In this document: positions 9,837 to 21,449 of the stretch, piece by piece
Layout: each line of letters opens with the position of its first letter
Numbering within the stretch: position 1 is the first letter of the stretch
NCBI RefSeq assembly: GCF_024139115.2
Contig: NC_085141.1
Span: 41,222,565-41,286,564, forward strand
Length of the DNA stretch: 64,000 nt
Source: Armigeres subalbatus
Lineage: Eukaryota > Arthropoda > Insecta > Diptera > Culicidae
Direction: 5' to 3'
Translations under genes and position numbers: made by a program
Notes under the pieces: generated by a model
Seen by the model: the letters and a program-made list of their open reading frames with translations, nothing else
What the model was told of the DNA's origin: nothing
Database searches by the model: none

Positions 9837-12800
9837 AATTCCTTTATGAACTTCTCAACGAATCGTTGAGGAGCTTCCGAAGAAATGCCGGAGGATTTTG
9901 ACGTTTGAAATCAGTTCACTTCGACCCACGCCGCCGGCGCCGATCATCCCTGGCGTGACGCCCCCAAGTCGCCGTTGCTGGCTGAAATTTTCAATCGACG
10001 CCAGGAAATTTTCAATCGACGCACAGGTCTAGGCACATCATGAATGCATCAGTCCGTGGTGCCACCACGACACAAACGATTACGTCCCAACTACTTGTTA
10101 ATAAAAATCACCGTTGGGATGTGCAATGGGTTCGATTACGAGTGTTATGTCTTTTAGTCTGTGATAATACAATCCGCCGAAGATTATTCCTGTAAATTCT
10201 CAACGGCGAAAATGAATTTAGCAAAATGTTTTCGGTGAAATGTTAAACAATCGTTATGGGAATGTAATGCCGTGTAGACTATCCACTTTAAGAAGCAATG
10301 CTAATCGCACCATAAATCAGTTTTTTGTTACTCAAACATGTTATAAATTACGGTAAATGTAATTTAAATTTCAATCTACTGTGCACCTAGAATAAATGAC
10401 CATGCTTGCCATTAACGCCTCCAATGTGCTCATATCGTCCTAATGCGTGTAATCTAAACCTCATTTTCATAATTCTTCACAGCTTCTCATCGTGCATTAT
10501 ACTACAATGTTGCATGTAAATCTGGTTCGCTGCAGTGTCTACACATAGTCAAGCACACACATGCCATGCTCACTCGCACTACGACTTGAAGTATGCTTTC
10601 GAATGTTATCTCGATATGACAATATTTAAATTACACAAGGCTTTTGCGGTCACCTGTTCCCGCTTGGACCACACCGTTGGAATCCAATCGAAATTTGAAC
10701 CCATGCCAATCAATTTCTCCACGTTACTATCGACTCTCATACGTATTAAGTGGAAGCGTGTTGAAAATATCACCATATTTAATTGGCAGCTTGCTAATTC
10801 TGCTTTTTATAGAATCGAATGGTCATGCACAGGTTCGTTCTAACTCGCTAATTACCACCTGGTTTAGATAAAAACCACGAACAGTGCTGTTCGTAAGCAT
10901 TTTTCCTTGGATTAGTGCTTCTCAGAATATAGGCCGCGACCGACTAACGAAGAGTGAATGGTCAATTGGAATTTTATGGGCCAGCTAAGCGCAATGAATG
11001 AATCAATGGAGCGTACAGTTGGAAGACGGCTATTACAAAATGATCACTCAGATTATTTTTTTACGTTTTTAGGATTTCGATGTAATCCAAATTTTTGCAA
11101 TCTTGTAATCTCGAATCGAGAACTTCAAATTTCTTGGATCGATGTTACCAATTTTTGGATGGCACGTCACTCAAAACCCCTCTTACGCGCATGAGCACTT
11201 GCCCGAAAAGAAAAATCCTTCCGAAAACAAAAATCTCAGCCATCATTCCCGCAATCACTCGAACATCTTCGTGGTGGGTAAATCGGCAGAGGACCTGCAT
11301 GCCCACTGCTCCCAAATTAAGTGCCTTATTATTTCTCGCTTCTGACACCATACTCAGCAGCACTTCAGAGGGAACCGTCTCACCTTCGGGGACTTGGGAC
11401 AACTCCAAATAAAAAAATCGTGCATTTCCTTGGAAGTCGTTTTTAGCAGTAAATTGTTTTTGCAATTACGCACGCACTTCGAAGGATTTGCATAGAATCT
11501 GCCAATCTCGGACGTGTCTTGCGTGATCCGAGCGGTGCAAAAATAGGATAATTTGTAGCCGCTGCCGCCGTGCTCCAGTTTGACTGACAGTGCCGCCCGG
11601 ACTCCAAAAGTGCGCCGGTTGGCTAAAATTTGTAATTTGTTAAATTATTTTCACCTCGCCATCGAAGACAGTTTTTTTTTGCGATTGTGAAGTCTCGGCT
11701 CGTCGGACGAGCCATTTTCAAGCTTCGGGCCCAGTTCGTCGGATACAAAAAGCGTGTACCGGCCGCAATGGTTGGTATTTTGAATTTTTTTGTTGTTGTT
11801 CGAAGGAAGTTGTTTTTCGTTATCAGACCTGTGAACTTTGCTCGGATTCTTGTAATCGGAATTCTCTTGAGACAAAGATGCATGAAAACCGTTTTCATGA
11901 GTATAGTCAGAAATGGGAGGCATAAGGCAGAACAATTTTCTAGTTTTCAATTTATATATAACTAATAAAGTGGATTTCAGGTTCATAAACAATTTGAGCC
12001 TTCTCTATTCTCTTCTCTACATAAGGTGAAAAATCGACGACCCTCCCAGAAGCTTAATTTACGCCTATGGCCAAAAGTGGAAACATGCGATGGACTTCCA
12101 AGGACTCAAAGCGGCTCTGGATATCAACCTTCATCGCGGTCGGATACGGACTTACTCTTGTCATCATTCGTCATGAGCATTCGGGCCCTGTTCCATGGAG
12201 GTGTTGGCATTGTTTGACTATGCCGACGGTGGTCCACTTTTCGGGGCAATTATTTAAACACTTTTTTCGGTAATAACATGTAATTATTTAGTTATGTCTG
12301 GTAAAGTGATATCTCGTTTTGAAGTCCGGTAGTGCCATTAGCGAATGATTGTCATTCAGACCCAATTCGACAACTATATTTATTCGAATTCAATTTATCT
12401 CAGATGGGACGAGCGGATGGATTCCCATGACTTGACGATGATCAAGAACAATGATCGATCTTTGCCACGGTTGTAAGTCGAGGTGAAATGCAACAATTGC
12501 TTAGAGAGCATTAATCTCGCCTGACTAGATCCAACTGATAACGGCTTCGTAAAATCTCTTTCGCCAGAGGACAATGATATCACGACGCTTTCTGTTATCC
12601 GATTCCCATCGGGTCGTAAACTTTCTTTGACAAGAATGGATCAAACAACGATTCCCACACTTTGTCCTCGAAGATCTAGTCCGCAGATCTAACTCCACGC
12701 ACGCCATCATCTTCGCTGCTGATCGACTTCGTCAAACGAAGATCAACGGCAGCCAAGCATTTATCCTTCTAATGAAGCATTTTGTCTCAGCAAATGAAGT

Positions 12801-13499
12801 TGAGTTCAGCGACGACGACGACGATGTTGTAACAGACGCACAACTTAGCGAGCGCTGAAGATAAATTGCAGAACATCAATAACTCGTCCCATGCCCAGAA
12901 GGAAGGCTCCAAAGACTGAGGAGCGGAGCGAGCTAAATAGTTGCGCATCATTATGAATTGACTTCAGCCGGCAGCGCAGCGTCTTCTTTCAGTGTCTCTG
13001 CAGCTACAGTTACTTACAGATGGTACATCGCGTTGCGCTGGAACGCAGAGACCGATGGTCATTTTCGATCAATCACTTTTGGACTCGGCGGAGGGAAAAA
13101 TAACCATCAGCGAAAAGCTCTGGTTACAATTGGAATATTAATCTTGTTCATCGGATGGGGTTATGCGATTTCCGGAGGAGGAAAGCAATGGTGAAAGTTT
13201 GTTTCAGCTAATTGAACGAAAGTGAAAAGCTCATCCATTTGTTCAAGTCTTTGCTAATTCCTGTTCAGTTTTGTCGGATGCCTTTGGACAGAACAAATAT
13301 GTAAACAACAAGGAAATTAGTGCGATCCATTCGTGTCGTCAAATTCGTTCATGTTTTGTGTGAGGGAATGTTTCCACTTGCCATACGACGAGTTAGTACT
13401 ATTCTCTTTTGTTACCGTACGGTAACATTGCTTACTATTTCGATGTGGAACGGTAGGGTGAATTATATTGTAATAGATAGTTAACGATCAATTTGAAAA
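9837..13499. other. 3.7 kb without recognisable genes
   Basis: I read both strands here. Open frames reach only about 113 codons (for example 11651-11992 minus, 11145-11465 minus, 10535-10843 plus), overlap each other on both strands and show no known domain. Between 9880 and 10030 there are two copies of AAATTTTCAATCGACGC about 22 bases apart, and a related phrase occurs near 5035. The stretch could hold host intergenic or intronic DNA or very old repeats. Confidence 0.5.
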
Positions 13500-14450
13500 C
13501 TGAGGGCGGCTGGGGGGGCTAACGCATCAAACGCATTTAACAGCGTTGGGGCCGGTGTAAATACACCTGACCAGATAACGCGCCGAGGATGAGTAAAGCG
13601 GAATGGAAAAAAGAGCTTGGAGCTTGGGAAGAGGGGATAAGAAGTTGGACGCTTGAGTGAACAAGATGTGCGTGGCGCAAGTTTTGTAAAGTTTTGTTAG
13701 ATAAAACCGCCATCTTTCCGTCCGGGTATCCGTGCCGCCGGAAAACGTCTCTGTGCCGCCTTCGCCAGTAAACCCATCGATATTGTGGCGACTATCGCCA
13801 TATTTCCGGCTAAAGCCCTCAGTGAGTAGCCCATTCGGCCAGTAAAACGACCTTCCCGAATTGCTGTCATCGTGTGGAACCGCCATCTTGTCCGGGGTGA
13901 CCACGCCACCAAAAACCCGTTCCAGGCCGCCTTCGACGGTAAAATTGTCAAATCCTCCACCAATACCGCCACCCTTTCAACCGTGGCGTTAAGCCCACCT
14001 TGCGGGTCACCTCGTCAGTGGTGCCGCTTTAAGAGGACCGACCAGTATCGTCGTAAACCACCATCTTTTCGTCCGTGACGCCAGAAGCCCGTTCCGGGCT
14101 GTCCACGTCGCCGATTTTCCGGGCTGTCCACGTCGGCAAATTCGCCGAATCATCGGAAATTATCACCATCCTTGGTTGCCCACCCTGTCGGTGGGGCCGT
14201 CTAAAGAAAAAGCATCGACGTCGCGGTGAATACCACCCAATATCATCACGTCCGGAGTTTCCGGGCCACCAGAATCCCATTCGTGGTCGCCCCGCCGGCT
14301 CAACGACTTTCGGCCAGTACTGTCGGCGGTCGCCCACAAGGAAACCATCCAGCGTTTTTTTCCGCAACCTCGCCACGGCTCAAATCCAGTGACGATCCGT
14401 CCAGGGACCCATCCTACCCCCTGCCACCCGAAAATCGAAAAATAAAACAG
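13500..14450. other. GC-rich island with repeated CCGCCATC phrases
   Basis: This block is much richer in G+C and CpG than its neighbours. It repeats phrases such as CCGCCATCTT, CCACCATC and GTGCCGCC, and it has a 19-bp tandem TTCCGGGCTGTCCACGTCG at about 14095 and 14117. Overlapping frames of 91-125 codons run on both strands (13527-13904 minus, 14029-14376 minus, 14075-14392 plus) with no domain that I recognise. Similar CCGCCATCG phrases occur in the leader of the BEL element at 60.1-60.4 kb, so a decayed LTR-element leader is one possible origin. Function is unknown. Confidence 0.4.
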
Positions 14451-14717
14451 TAAGTGAAAATTCAATATTATTTGTGTTAGGACCTTACATCCGAAACTCT
14501 CCCCTACTTATACCACCCTGGGACCCGGGAGAAAAAAGAAGGTCTTTGGTGCCCACCCCGGAAGCGGCCGTTGGCTCAAGACCAGCTGCTTGGGGCTTAG
14601 GCGGGTTCCCTTCTGGGACCGAGCAACTTCTCCCGGGGTCAAATTGTTTCACTTTAATTACAAATGGTTTTAGTTTACTCATGTGGAAGCTTAGAGGTGA
14701 ACGATTTATTTTGTATG
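14451..14717. other. Short GC-rich then AT-rich spacer
   Basis: A GC-rich patch at 14500-14640 contains CTGGGACCCGGGAG and its near inverse TCTCCCGGGGTC. Open frames of 94-101 codons on both strands (14474-14779 plus, 14485-14769 minus) look like by-products. Nothing is assigned. Confidence 0.4.
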
Positions 14718-14719
14718 TA

Positions 14720-15775
14720 CAGGGGTTAGACAAAAAGGTTGAGATAGGCAAAAAATTGTCGAAGTTCAAATCAGCATAACTTTGCGTAGAATGATCCGAT
14801 TTTGATCAAACTGGAACCATCGGACGCGGATACTCTTCTAGTATACTGGGCTTATGAGAAACCTCTGATTGGCCATTGGCCACCGGTGGTACTCCGGGTT
14901 TTCCGAGGGTATGTTAAAAATGCATTTTTTCTGCTGCTTGTTATTTTATATGACGTTTACTGCCATCATGTTTTATGTTTTCCCCAGAAACTAGAACTAA
15001 TATGCTGACCAATGCTGGCTGCAGATCAAAAATTCGATAGGTATACGCAGAGATATGGCCATTTTCGTGAAAACGGTACGGGATTGGCCATACACCCTGA
15101 ACAAATGTCACTTTCGCAGAACTTCCGGAACCTGTTACAAATTGGCCAAAGAGTCTCACAGTCCTCAAAATATATCTCTAATAAAGGTCCTATATTCATC
15201 GTCTTGGGAAAACATGAATTTTGACACCCATATATGAATGGTTCCAGATGGTGCCAAAACCGGCCCCTCCTGGAAGGCCCATGGAACCTGCTATAAGGGT
15301 GGCAGTGGACACTATCATTCTGGACATGTTTCTGTAATCATCGTCTTGCAAATCCATGAAGTCAGATACTCATATTTACATTATTCCGATCTGTTATCAT
15401 TTCATCATGTCCCCGGTACCGTTTTTACGGAAATGGCCGTATCTCTGTCTAGTTTAGATGGATTCTCGATTTACAGCCACCATTGGCCGGCATATTAGTT
15501 CCAGTTTTCGGAGAAAGCATAAAACATGATGAAAGTTAACGTCATATAAAATGACAAGCAGTGGAAAAAATGCATCTTGAACATACCCTCGGAAAATCCG
15601 GAACATTTCCGGTGGCCAAGGACCAATCTCAGGTTTATCAGAGGGACAGTATACTAGAAGAGTGTCCGCTTCTGATGGTCCTGGCTTTATCAAAATTGGA
15701 TTATTTTACGCATAGTTATGCTGATTTGAATTTCGACTTATTTTTACCTATCTTAACCTTTTTGTCTAACCCCTG
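14720..15775. mobile_element. Foldback TIR element, 1056 bp, TA-flanked
   Basis: The ends are inverted repeats beginning CAGGGGTTAGACAAAAAGGT (14720 onward; complement ending at 15775). Both are flanked by TA (14718-14719 and 15776-15777). The inverted similarity continues inward for at least 300 bp on each side: the TTCTAGTATACTG block, the GGCCA(T/C)TGGCCACCGG block and the CATCATGTTTTATG block occur on both arms in opposite orientation. The centre (about 15125-15400) also holds a diverged direct repeat with GGAACCTG and TCATCGTCTTG. No transposase is present. TA target and terminal CAGGGG suggest a Tc1/mariner-type non-autonomous element. Confidence 0.8.
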
Positions 15776-16790
15776 TATGTATGTATGTAGTTAGCCACCA
15801 TCCTGGCTGGAGTCTTGCTCTGCATGCGGTTCCATTTCCACTTCAATATGATTTTGAATTCAACATATTGCTGTATGAAGGGCCAAAAATGGGGGTGGTG
15901 GACCTGTAAGCAGAGACACTTACACGAAACCCACGGGAAAATGAGAATCTCCTTCCAGCAAAATGATCCAACAAAAAAAAATAATGAAATTTGCAATACT
16001 TGGCAAGCTTTCCACGGGATGGTTTGTTTGAAGAAGGGCGCGTCAACTGGTTAACAACTGTTGGAGATAAAAGTAATAGACGCGAACGACTAATATTTTC
16101 CTTCCTTGACTCCGATTGAGTACCACTTCATTGTCCAGTTGTAACTTCATTGATGCCCTGATGCACCCTCCCAACCCCATCGCATATATTTACAGTCAAA
16201 TCAGTAATATTGTATGGGAAATTTGGGCATGTGTAGGGATCATGTAAAATATTGATATGGCAGATAATCCTGGAAGGTTACTGTGCTCCAATACATTACG
16301 CTGAAACATCAATTTCATCGTTAATAACTACTTCCTGTATTTTCTAAGACTAAATACTTCCTGCAAGCACTACGTAATAAGGAGGTGTTTCGGTTGTAGA
16401 ATTCTGCTATCACTGGACCTCGGGCCTGCATTGGAAAATTATCCTGGATAAATCGAACCTGGCCACCTTCAGCATGGTATTCCTTTTTATCCGCGCATCT
16501 TACTGCATGATTAAGTCCCTAAAGCCCCTACACGATTGAATTATCGAGTACGATTCTATGTACGTTAACGAGTAAAACCTCTGTTTACTTTTTACTCTCC
16601 TAGAGTACATCCACTAGGGTTCCTGTCACCGCTGATTTGTTTTTTGAGAATATTGATAATTTATATAAAATATAGATAGCTAAGCAACTGATATAAAATT
16701 TATTCAAACTTTTCTCTAAAAATTACATAAGAATTACACACAGTTTCAGCAAAGGTCCCGAATGTACAAATATTGTAGAAGGACCATGAA
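15776..16790. other. 1 kb without recognised features
   Basis: It is AT-rich, with open frames under 80 codons on both strands (for example 15815-16054 plus). TATG repeats border the preceding element. No gene, RNA or mobile element is recognised. Confidence 0.5.
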
Positions 16791-16803
16791 AATGTGAAAA
16801 CAT

Positions 16804-17159
16804 TTTATTTATTTATTATCAGACTAAGGCCGGAGTGGCCTGTGCTGTACATACAAGTCTTCTCCATTCAGCTCGGTCCATGGCTGCACTTCGCCAACCA
16901 CGCAGTCTGCGGAGGGTCCGTAAATCGTCCTCCACCTGATCGATCCACCTTGCCCGCTGTGCACCTCGCCTTCTTGTTCCCGTCGGATCGTTGTCGAGAA
17001 CCATTTTCACCGGATTACTGTCCGACATCCTGGCTACGTGCCCGGCCCACCGCAGTCTTCCGATTTTTGCGGTGTGAACGATGGATGGTTCTCCCAACAG
17101 CTGATGCAACTCGTGGTTCATTCGCCTCCTCTACGTACCGTCAGCCCCACCATAGATGG
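16804..17159 (-). mobile_element. 5'-truncated LINE 3' end with 13-bp target duplication
   Basis: On the minus strand a 100-codon frame (17121 to 16819) encodes the C-terminal end of a non-LTR reverse transcriptase: KIGRLRWAGHVARMSD, then a Gly/Arg-rich stretch and ARWIDQVEDDLRTL. It is followed by a short 3' end with AATAAATAAATAAAATG-type tail. The insert is bounded by a perfect 13-bp duplication, AATGTGAAAACAT, at 16791-16803 and 17160-17172. This is a typical dead-on-arrival 5'-truncated copy. Its clade is RTE-like or another GHVARM-type LINE, and I am not certain which. A second fragment of the same family lies at 22640-22827. Confidence 0.85.
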
Positions 17160-17172
17160 AATGTGAAAACAT

Positions 17173-17839
17173 GATAATGCTATAATTTAATAGAATATAT
17201 GAAAATATGGAATTGTAAAATTTATATATGGCTGGGAAACACACACACACACCTCATTCACTCCACCCGCCACACAAGACATATACTCAAGCAATTGGCA
17301 GACATAGTAAAGCTTCAATCAATAACCAAGGAAACGCCAGATAAACACTAAGCTGAAAAGCAGGTCAAGATTAAGTTATAATGCAGAATTATCAAAGAAG
17401 AATGTATATATAGATAGATATGAAAATATCTAAATATAAAAATATAATAATGAAAAACATAAGAATATGAAAATATAATGAACTATGACATGGAAATATG
17501 AGCATGAGCTTGTGATGACTACACTGATCATTATCGCCACTCTATGAAAGCGATCAAGGTTGCACGAGTTATTGAAAGATAATATCTGGATTTGGTTTTT
17601 CAACATCACATCACATTTCCACAATGTCAGAATTCGGTTTTCGAAAGAGTCAATAGCAGCGCTGCCAAGATGAAAAATATGTCACTAAAGTATGCTAAAA
17701 TATGAGGAAATAATGAATATACCACAAAAGTTAAACTCAATTGACGCAGGCGTTCTACAATCAGAATTAAAAAAAAATAAAATATATGAATTATGTAAGA
17801 ATATTCGAAGATATATCAAAAATACATTAGTATAAGAGA
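17173..17839. other. AT-rich stretch, no gene
   Basis: It contains a short CA run near 17237 and many AATAT(G/A)AAAATAT phrases at 17415-17480. No coding region is supported. Confidence 0.5.
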
Positions 17840-17876
17840 CCATATAGCATGAAATATATAATTTCATGCTATATGG
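17840..17876. repeat. Perfect 16-bp-arm palindrome
   Basis: CCATATAGCATGAAAT (17840-17855) is followed by five bases and then its exact reverse complement (17861-17876). It abuts the CAGCGGTTCTC end of the next element, and its right arm may overlap the target site of that insertion. Confidence 0.8.
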
Positions 17877-20800
17877 CAGCGGTTCTCAACCTGGGGTACA
17901 TGTACCCCTGGGGGTACCTTCGCTGACATCAGGGGGTACCTTGGAAAAAAATGCATAATGGCGGATGTATCACAATTCCAATAAACGCTTATTGATAATG
18001 TTTTGACAATTGTGTAACTTTTTATTTGAAAACTTTGTATTGTACAATATGCATGGTGATAAGTAAATCAAATCCTATTAAATCCTGCTACTACAACCAG
18101 CACATTGTATGAAGAGCTGTGGGACAAAACGTAGAGTGATTAATATCTAGAACCTAATGGTTCGGAGGACTCTATTTGAGAGACATAACGCCTTTTTTCG
18201 AAGCAGCTCTTAAGCTTTCTTCCGAGAGGCTCCAAAGCTTCCTTCCAAGAGGCTCGAAAGCTTCCTACCGAGAGGCTCCAAAGCTTCATTTCAGGAGGCT
18301 CGGAAGCCTCCTTTCAAGAGGCTCGGAAGCCTCCTTTTAAGAGGCTCGGAAGCCTCCTTTTAAGAGGCTCGGAAGCCTCCTTTCAAGAGGCTCGGAAGCC
18401 TCCTTTCAAGAGGCTCGGAAGCCTCCTTTCAAGAGGCTCGGAAGCCTCCTTTCAAGAGGCTCGGAAGCCTCCTTTCAAGAGGCTCAGAAGCCTCCTTTCA
18501 AGAGGCTCGGAAGCCTCCTTTCAAGAGGCTCAGGCCTCCTTTCAAGAGGCTCAGAAGCCTCCTTTCAAGAGGCTCAGGCCTCCTTTCAAGAGGCTCAGAA
18601 GCCTCCTTTCAAGAGGCTCAGGCCTCCTTTCAAGAGGCTCAGAAGCCTCCTTTCAAGAGGCTCAGGCCTCCTTTCAAGAGGCTCAGAAGCCTCCTTTCAA
18701 GAGGCTCAGAAGCCTCCTTTCAAGAGGCTCAGAAGCCTCCTTTCAAGAGGCTCAGAAGCCTCCTTTCAAGAGGCTCAGAAGCCTCCTTTCAAGAGGCTCA
18801 GAAGCCTCCTTTCAAGAGGCTCAGAAGCCTCCTTTCAAGAGGCTCAGAAGCCTCCTTTCAAGAGGCTCAGAAGCCTCCTTTCAAGAGGCTCAGGCCTCCT
18901 TTCAAGAGGCTCAGAAGCCTCCTTTCAAGAGGCTCAGAGCCTCCTTTCAAGAGGCTCAGGCCTCCTTTCAAGAGGCCTCAAGCCTCCTTTCAAGAGGCCT
19001 CAAGCCTCCTTTCAAGAGGCTCAGAAGCCTCCTTTCAAGAGGCTCGAGCCTCCTTTCAAGAGGATCAGAAGCCTCCTTTCAAGAGGCTCAGAAGCCTCCT
19101 TTCAAGAGGCTCAGAAGCCTCCTTTCAAGAGGCTCAGAGCCTCCTTTCAAGAGGCTCAGCCTCCTTTCAAGAGGCTCAAGTCTCCTTTCAAGAGGCTCAG
19201 AAGCCTCCTTTCAAGAGGCTCAGAAGCCTCCTTTCAAGAGGCTCAGAAGCCTCCTTTCAAGAGGCTCAGGCCTCCTTTCAAGAGGCTCAGAAGCCTCCTT
19301 TCAAGAGGCTCAGAAGCCTCCTTTCAAGAGGCTCAGAGCCTCCTTTCAAGAGGCTCAGAAGCCTCCTTTCAAGAGGCTCAGAAGCCTGCTTTCAAGAGGC
19401 TCAGGCCTGCTTTCAAGAGGCTCAGGAAGCCTCCTTTCAAGAGGCTCAGAGCCTCCTTTCAAGAGGCTCAAAGCCTCCTTTCAAGAGGCTCAGAAGCCTC
19501 CTTTCAAGAGGCTCAGAGCCTCCTTTCAAGAGGCTCAGAGCCTCCTTTCAAGAGGCCTCAGGCCTCCTTTCAAGAGGCTCAGAAGCCTCCTTTCAAGAGG
19601 CTCAGAAGCCTCCTTTCAAGAGGCTCAGAAGCCTCCTTTCAAGAGGCTCAGAAGCCTCCTTTCAAGAGGCTCAGAAGCCTCCTTTCAAGAGGCTCAGGCT
19701 TCCTTTCAAGAGGCTCAGAAGCCTCCTTTCAAGAGGCTCAGAGCCTCCTTTCAAGAGGCTCAGAGCCTCCTTTCAAGAGGCTCAGAAGCCTCCTTTCAAG
19801 AGGCTCAGAAGCCTCCTTTCAAGAGGCTCAGAAGCCTCCTTTCAAGAGGCTCAGAAGCCTCCTTTCAAGAGGCTCAGAAGCCTCCTTTCAAGAGGCCTCA
19901 GAAGCCTCCTTTCAAGAGGCTCAAGCCTCATTTCAATAGGCTCAGGCGTCCTTCCAACAGGCCTCGAGCCTCCTTTCAAAAGGCTCAGAAGCCTCCTTTC
20001 AAGAGCCTCAGAGCCTCCTTTCAAGAGGCTCAGAAGCCTCCTTTCAAGAGGCTCAGGCCTCCTTTCAAGAGGCCTCAAGCCTCCTTTCAAGAGGCTCAGG
20101 CTTCCTTTCAAGAGGCTCAGAGCCTCCTTTCAATAGGCTCAGAAGCCTCCTTTCAAGAGGCTCAGAAGCCTCCTTTCAAGAGGCTCAGAAGCCTCCTTTC
20201 AAGAGGCTCAAGCCTCCTTTCAAGAGGCTCAGAAGCCTCCTTTCAAGAGGCTCAGAAGCCTCCTTTCAAGAGGCTCAGAAGCCTCCTTTCAAGAGGCTCA
20301 GAAGCCTCCTTTCAAGAGGCTCAGAAGCCTCCTTTCAAGAGGCTCAGAAGCCTCCTTTCAAGAGGCTCAGAAGCCTCCTTTCAAGAGGCTCAGAAGCCTC
20401 CTTTCAAGAGGCTCAGAAGCCTCCTTTCAAGAGGCTCAGAAGCCTCCTTTCAAGAGGCTCGGAAGCCTCCTTTCAAGAGGCTCGGAAGCCTCCTTTCAAG
20501 AGGCTCGGAAGCCTCCTTTCAAGAGGCTTGGAAGCCTCCTTTGAAGAGGCTCAGAAGCCTCCTTTCAAGAGGCTTAGAAGCCTCCTTTCAAGAGGCTCGG
20601 AAGACTCCTTCTAAGAGCCTTGGAAACCTATTTTCAAGAGGCTCGGAAGCCTCCTTTCAAGAGGCTCGGAAGCCTCCTTTCAAGAGGCTTGGAAGCCTCC
20701 TTTGAAGAGGCTCAGAAGCCTCCTTTCAAGAGGCTCAGAAGCCTCCTTTCAAGAGGCTCGGAAGACTCCTTCTAAGAGCCTTGGAAACCTATTTTCAAAA

Positions 20801-20995
20801 GGCTTGGAGGCAACTTTCTAAAGTCACGGAAGCTTACTTTCAATGTGGATATAATTGTACATTTTAAGCCGAGCGTTTGTTTAATTTGGTAAGAACATTA
20901 AGATTTATTCTGTTACATCGAAATAAATGACAAATTCATCATATTTTTAGAACACAACTTTTGAATGAACGCCGCCGAAAGAGTACCTGACCCAA
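17877..20995. mobile_element. Probable hAT-like non-autonomous element carrying a minisatellite
   Basis: The left end reads CAGCGGTTCTCAACCTGGGG followed by GGGGGTACCTT, the style of hAT terminal inverted repeats known from many animals. At about 20970-20990 GCCGAAAGAGTACCTGACCC resembles the inner side of a matching right end, but the outermost bases are degraded and no 8-bp duplication could be confirmed. Between the ends lies almost only tandem repeat. If the assignment is right, the minisatellite expanded inside the transposon. No transposase is present. The right boundary is uncertain. Confidence 0.45.
18170..20830. repeat. ~23-bp hairpin minisatellite, roughly 118 copies
   Basis: Each unit holds AGCCTC, a 7-base CTTTCAA loop sequence and GAGGCT, so every unit can form a 6-bp-stem hairpin; CAG(A)AG or CGGAAG links the units. 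Length variants of about 20, 22 and 23 bp are intermixed (CTCAGAAG, CTCAGAG and CTCAGG linkers). Edge units (18170-18500 and 20455-20800) carry CGGAAG and are more divergent, while the middle is homogeneous, as expected if unequal exchange acts mainly in the centre. An ~120-bp edge segment recurs near 20510 and 20685. The 86-codon minus-strand frame at 19851-20111 is a repeat artefact. Confidence 0.95.
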
Positions 20996-21362
20996 CCTGA
21001 CCTGTCCTTGTTCCTGAGTATGGATTGTTTTTCCGCTCATTCTGCGTTTTCTATATGTGTTACGAATCAGATTCAGGCGGAAAACCGGTTAAATCAATAA
21101 CAGGACCTGGCGAACAGTGATTTGGGAGAATTGAGTTAGAAAAACTCCAAGTGTAAATGTGTACAACTGGACTGGAAACTCATATATTTGCATTCTCATG
21201 CCACACGTTATGTTATTTAATATTAAGCATTGTTTTAAATATGTTTCGTTTAATAACGTGTTGTAAGATTTTAACAAACTGGAAATAAACATGTTTCGCT
21301 GATTGAATACAGCTTCATCTTTATTTGTTCACAATATACCAAAAGCTGAAAAAACTACAAAG
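20996..21362. other. Unassigned spacer
   Basis: The 67-codon minus-strand frame (21089-21292) shows no motif. Nothing else was recognised. Confidence 0.4.
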
Positions 21363-21373
21363 AATACCATGCT

Positions 21374-21438
21374 TTTTTTTTTCTTTTTTTTTTGTGTCTT
21401 TATTAAGGAGACTTTGCCCGAGGCTGGCTCGTCTCCGT
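21374..21438 (-). mobile_element. 65-bp LINE 3'-end insertion with 11-bp target duplication
   Basis: On the minus strand the insert reads GGAGACGAGCCAGCC..., contains AATAAAG and ends in a poly(A) run (poly(T) on the plus strand). It is bounded by the direct repeat AATACCATGCT at 21363-21373 and 21439-21449. The poly(A) tail, target duplication and extreme 5' truncation identify a target-primed retrotransposition product. The family is not named. Confidence 0.8.
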
Positions 21439-21449
21439 AATACCATGCT

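Noticed and set aside
16819..17174. A 126-codon plus-strand frame at 16794-17174
   Set aside because: Shadow of the minus-strand LINE C-terminus, which has conserved motifs and an insertion-type target duplication.
18170..20830. The regular ~23-bp repeat as a CRISPR array
   Set aside because: There are no unique spacers; units are contiguous with only linker-length variants, and the context is eukaryotic transposon DNA.
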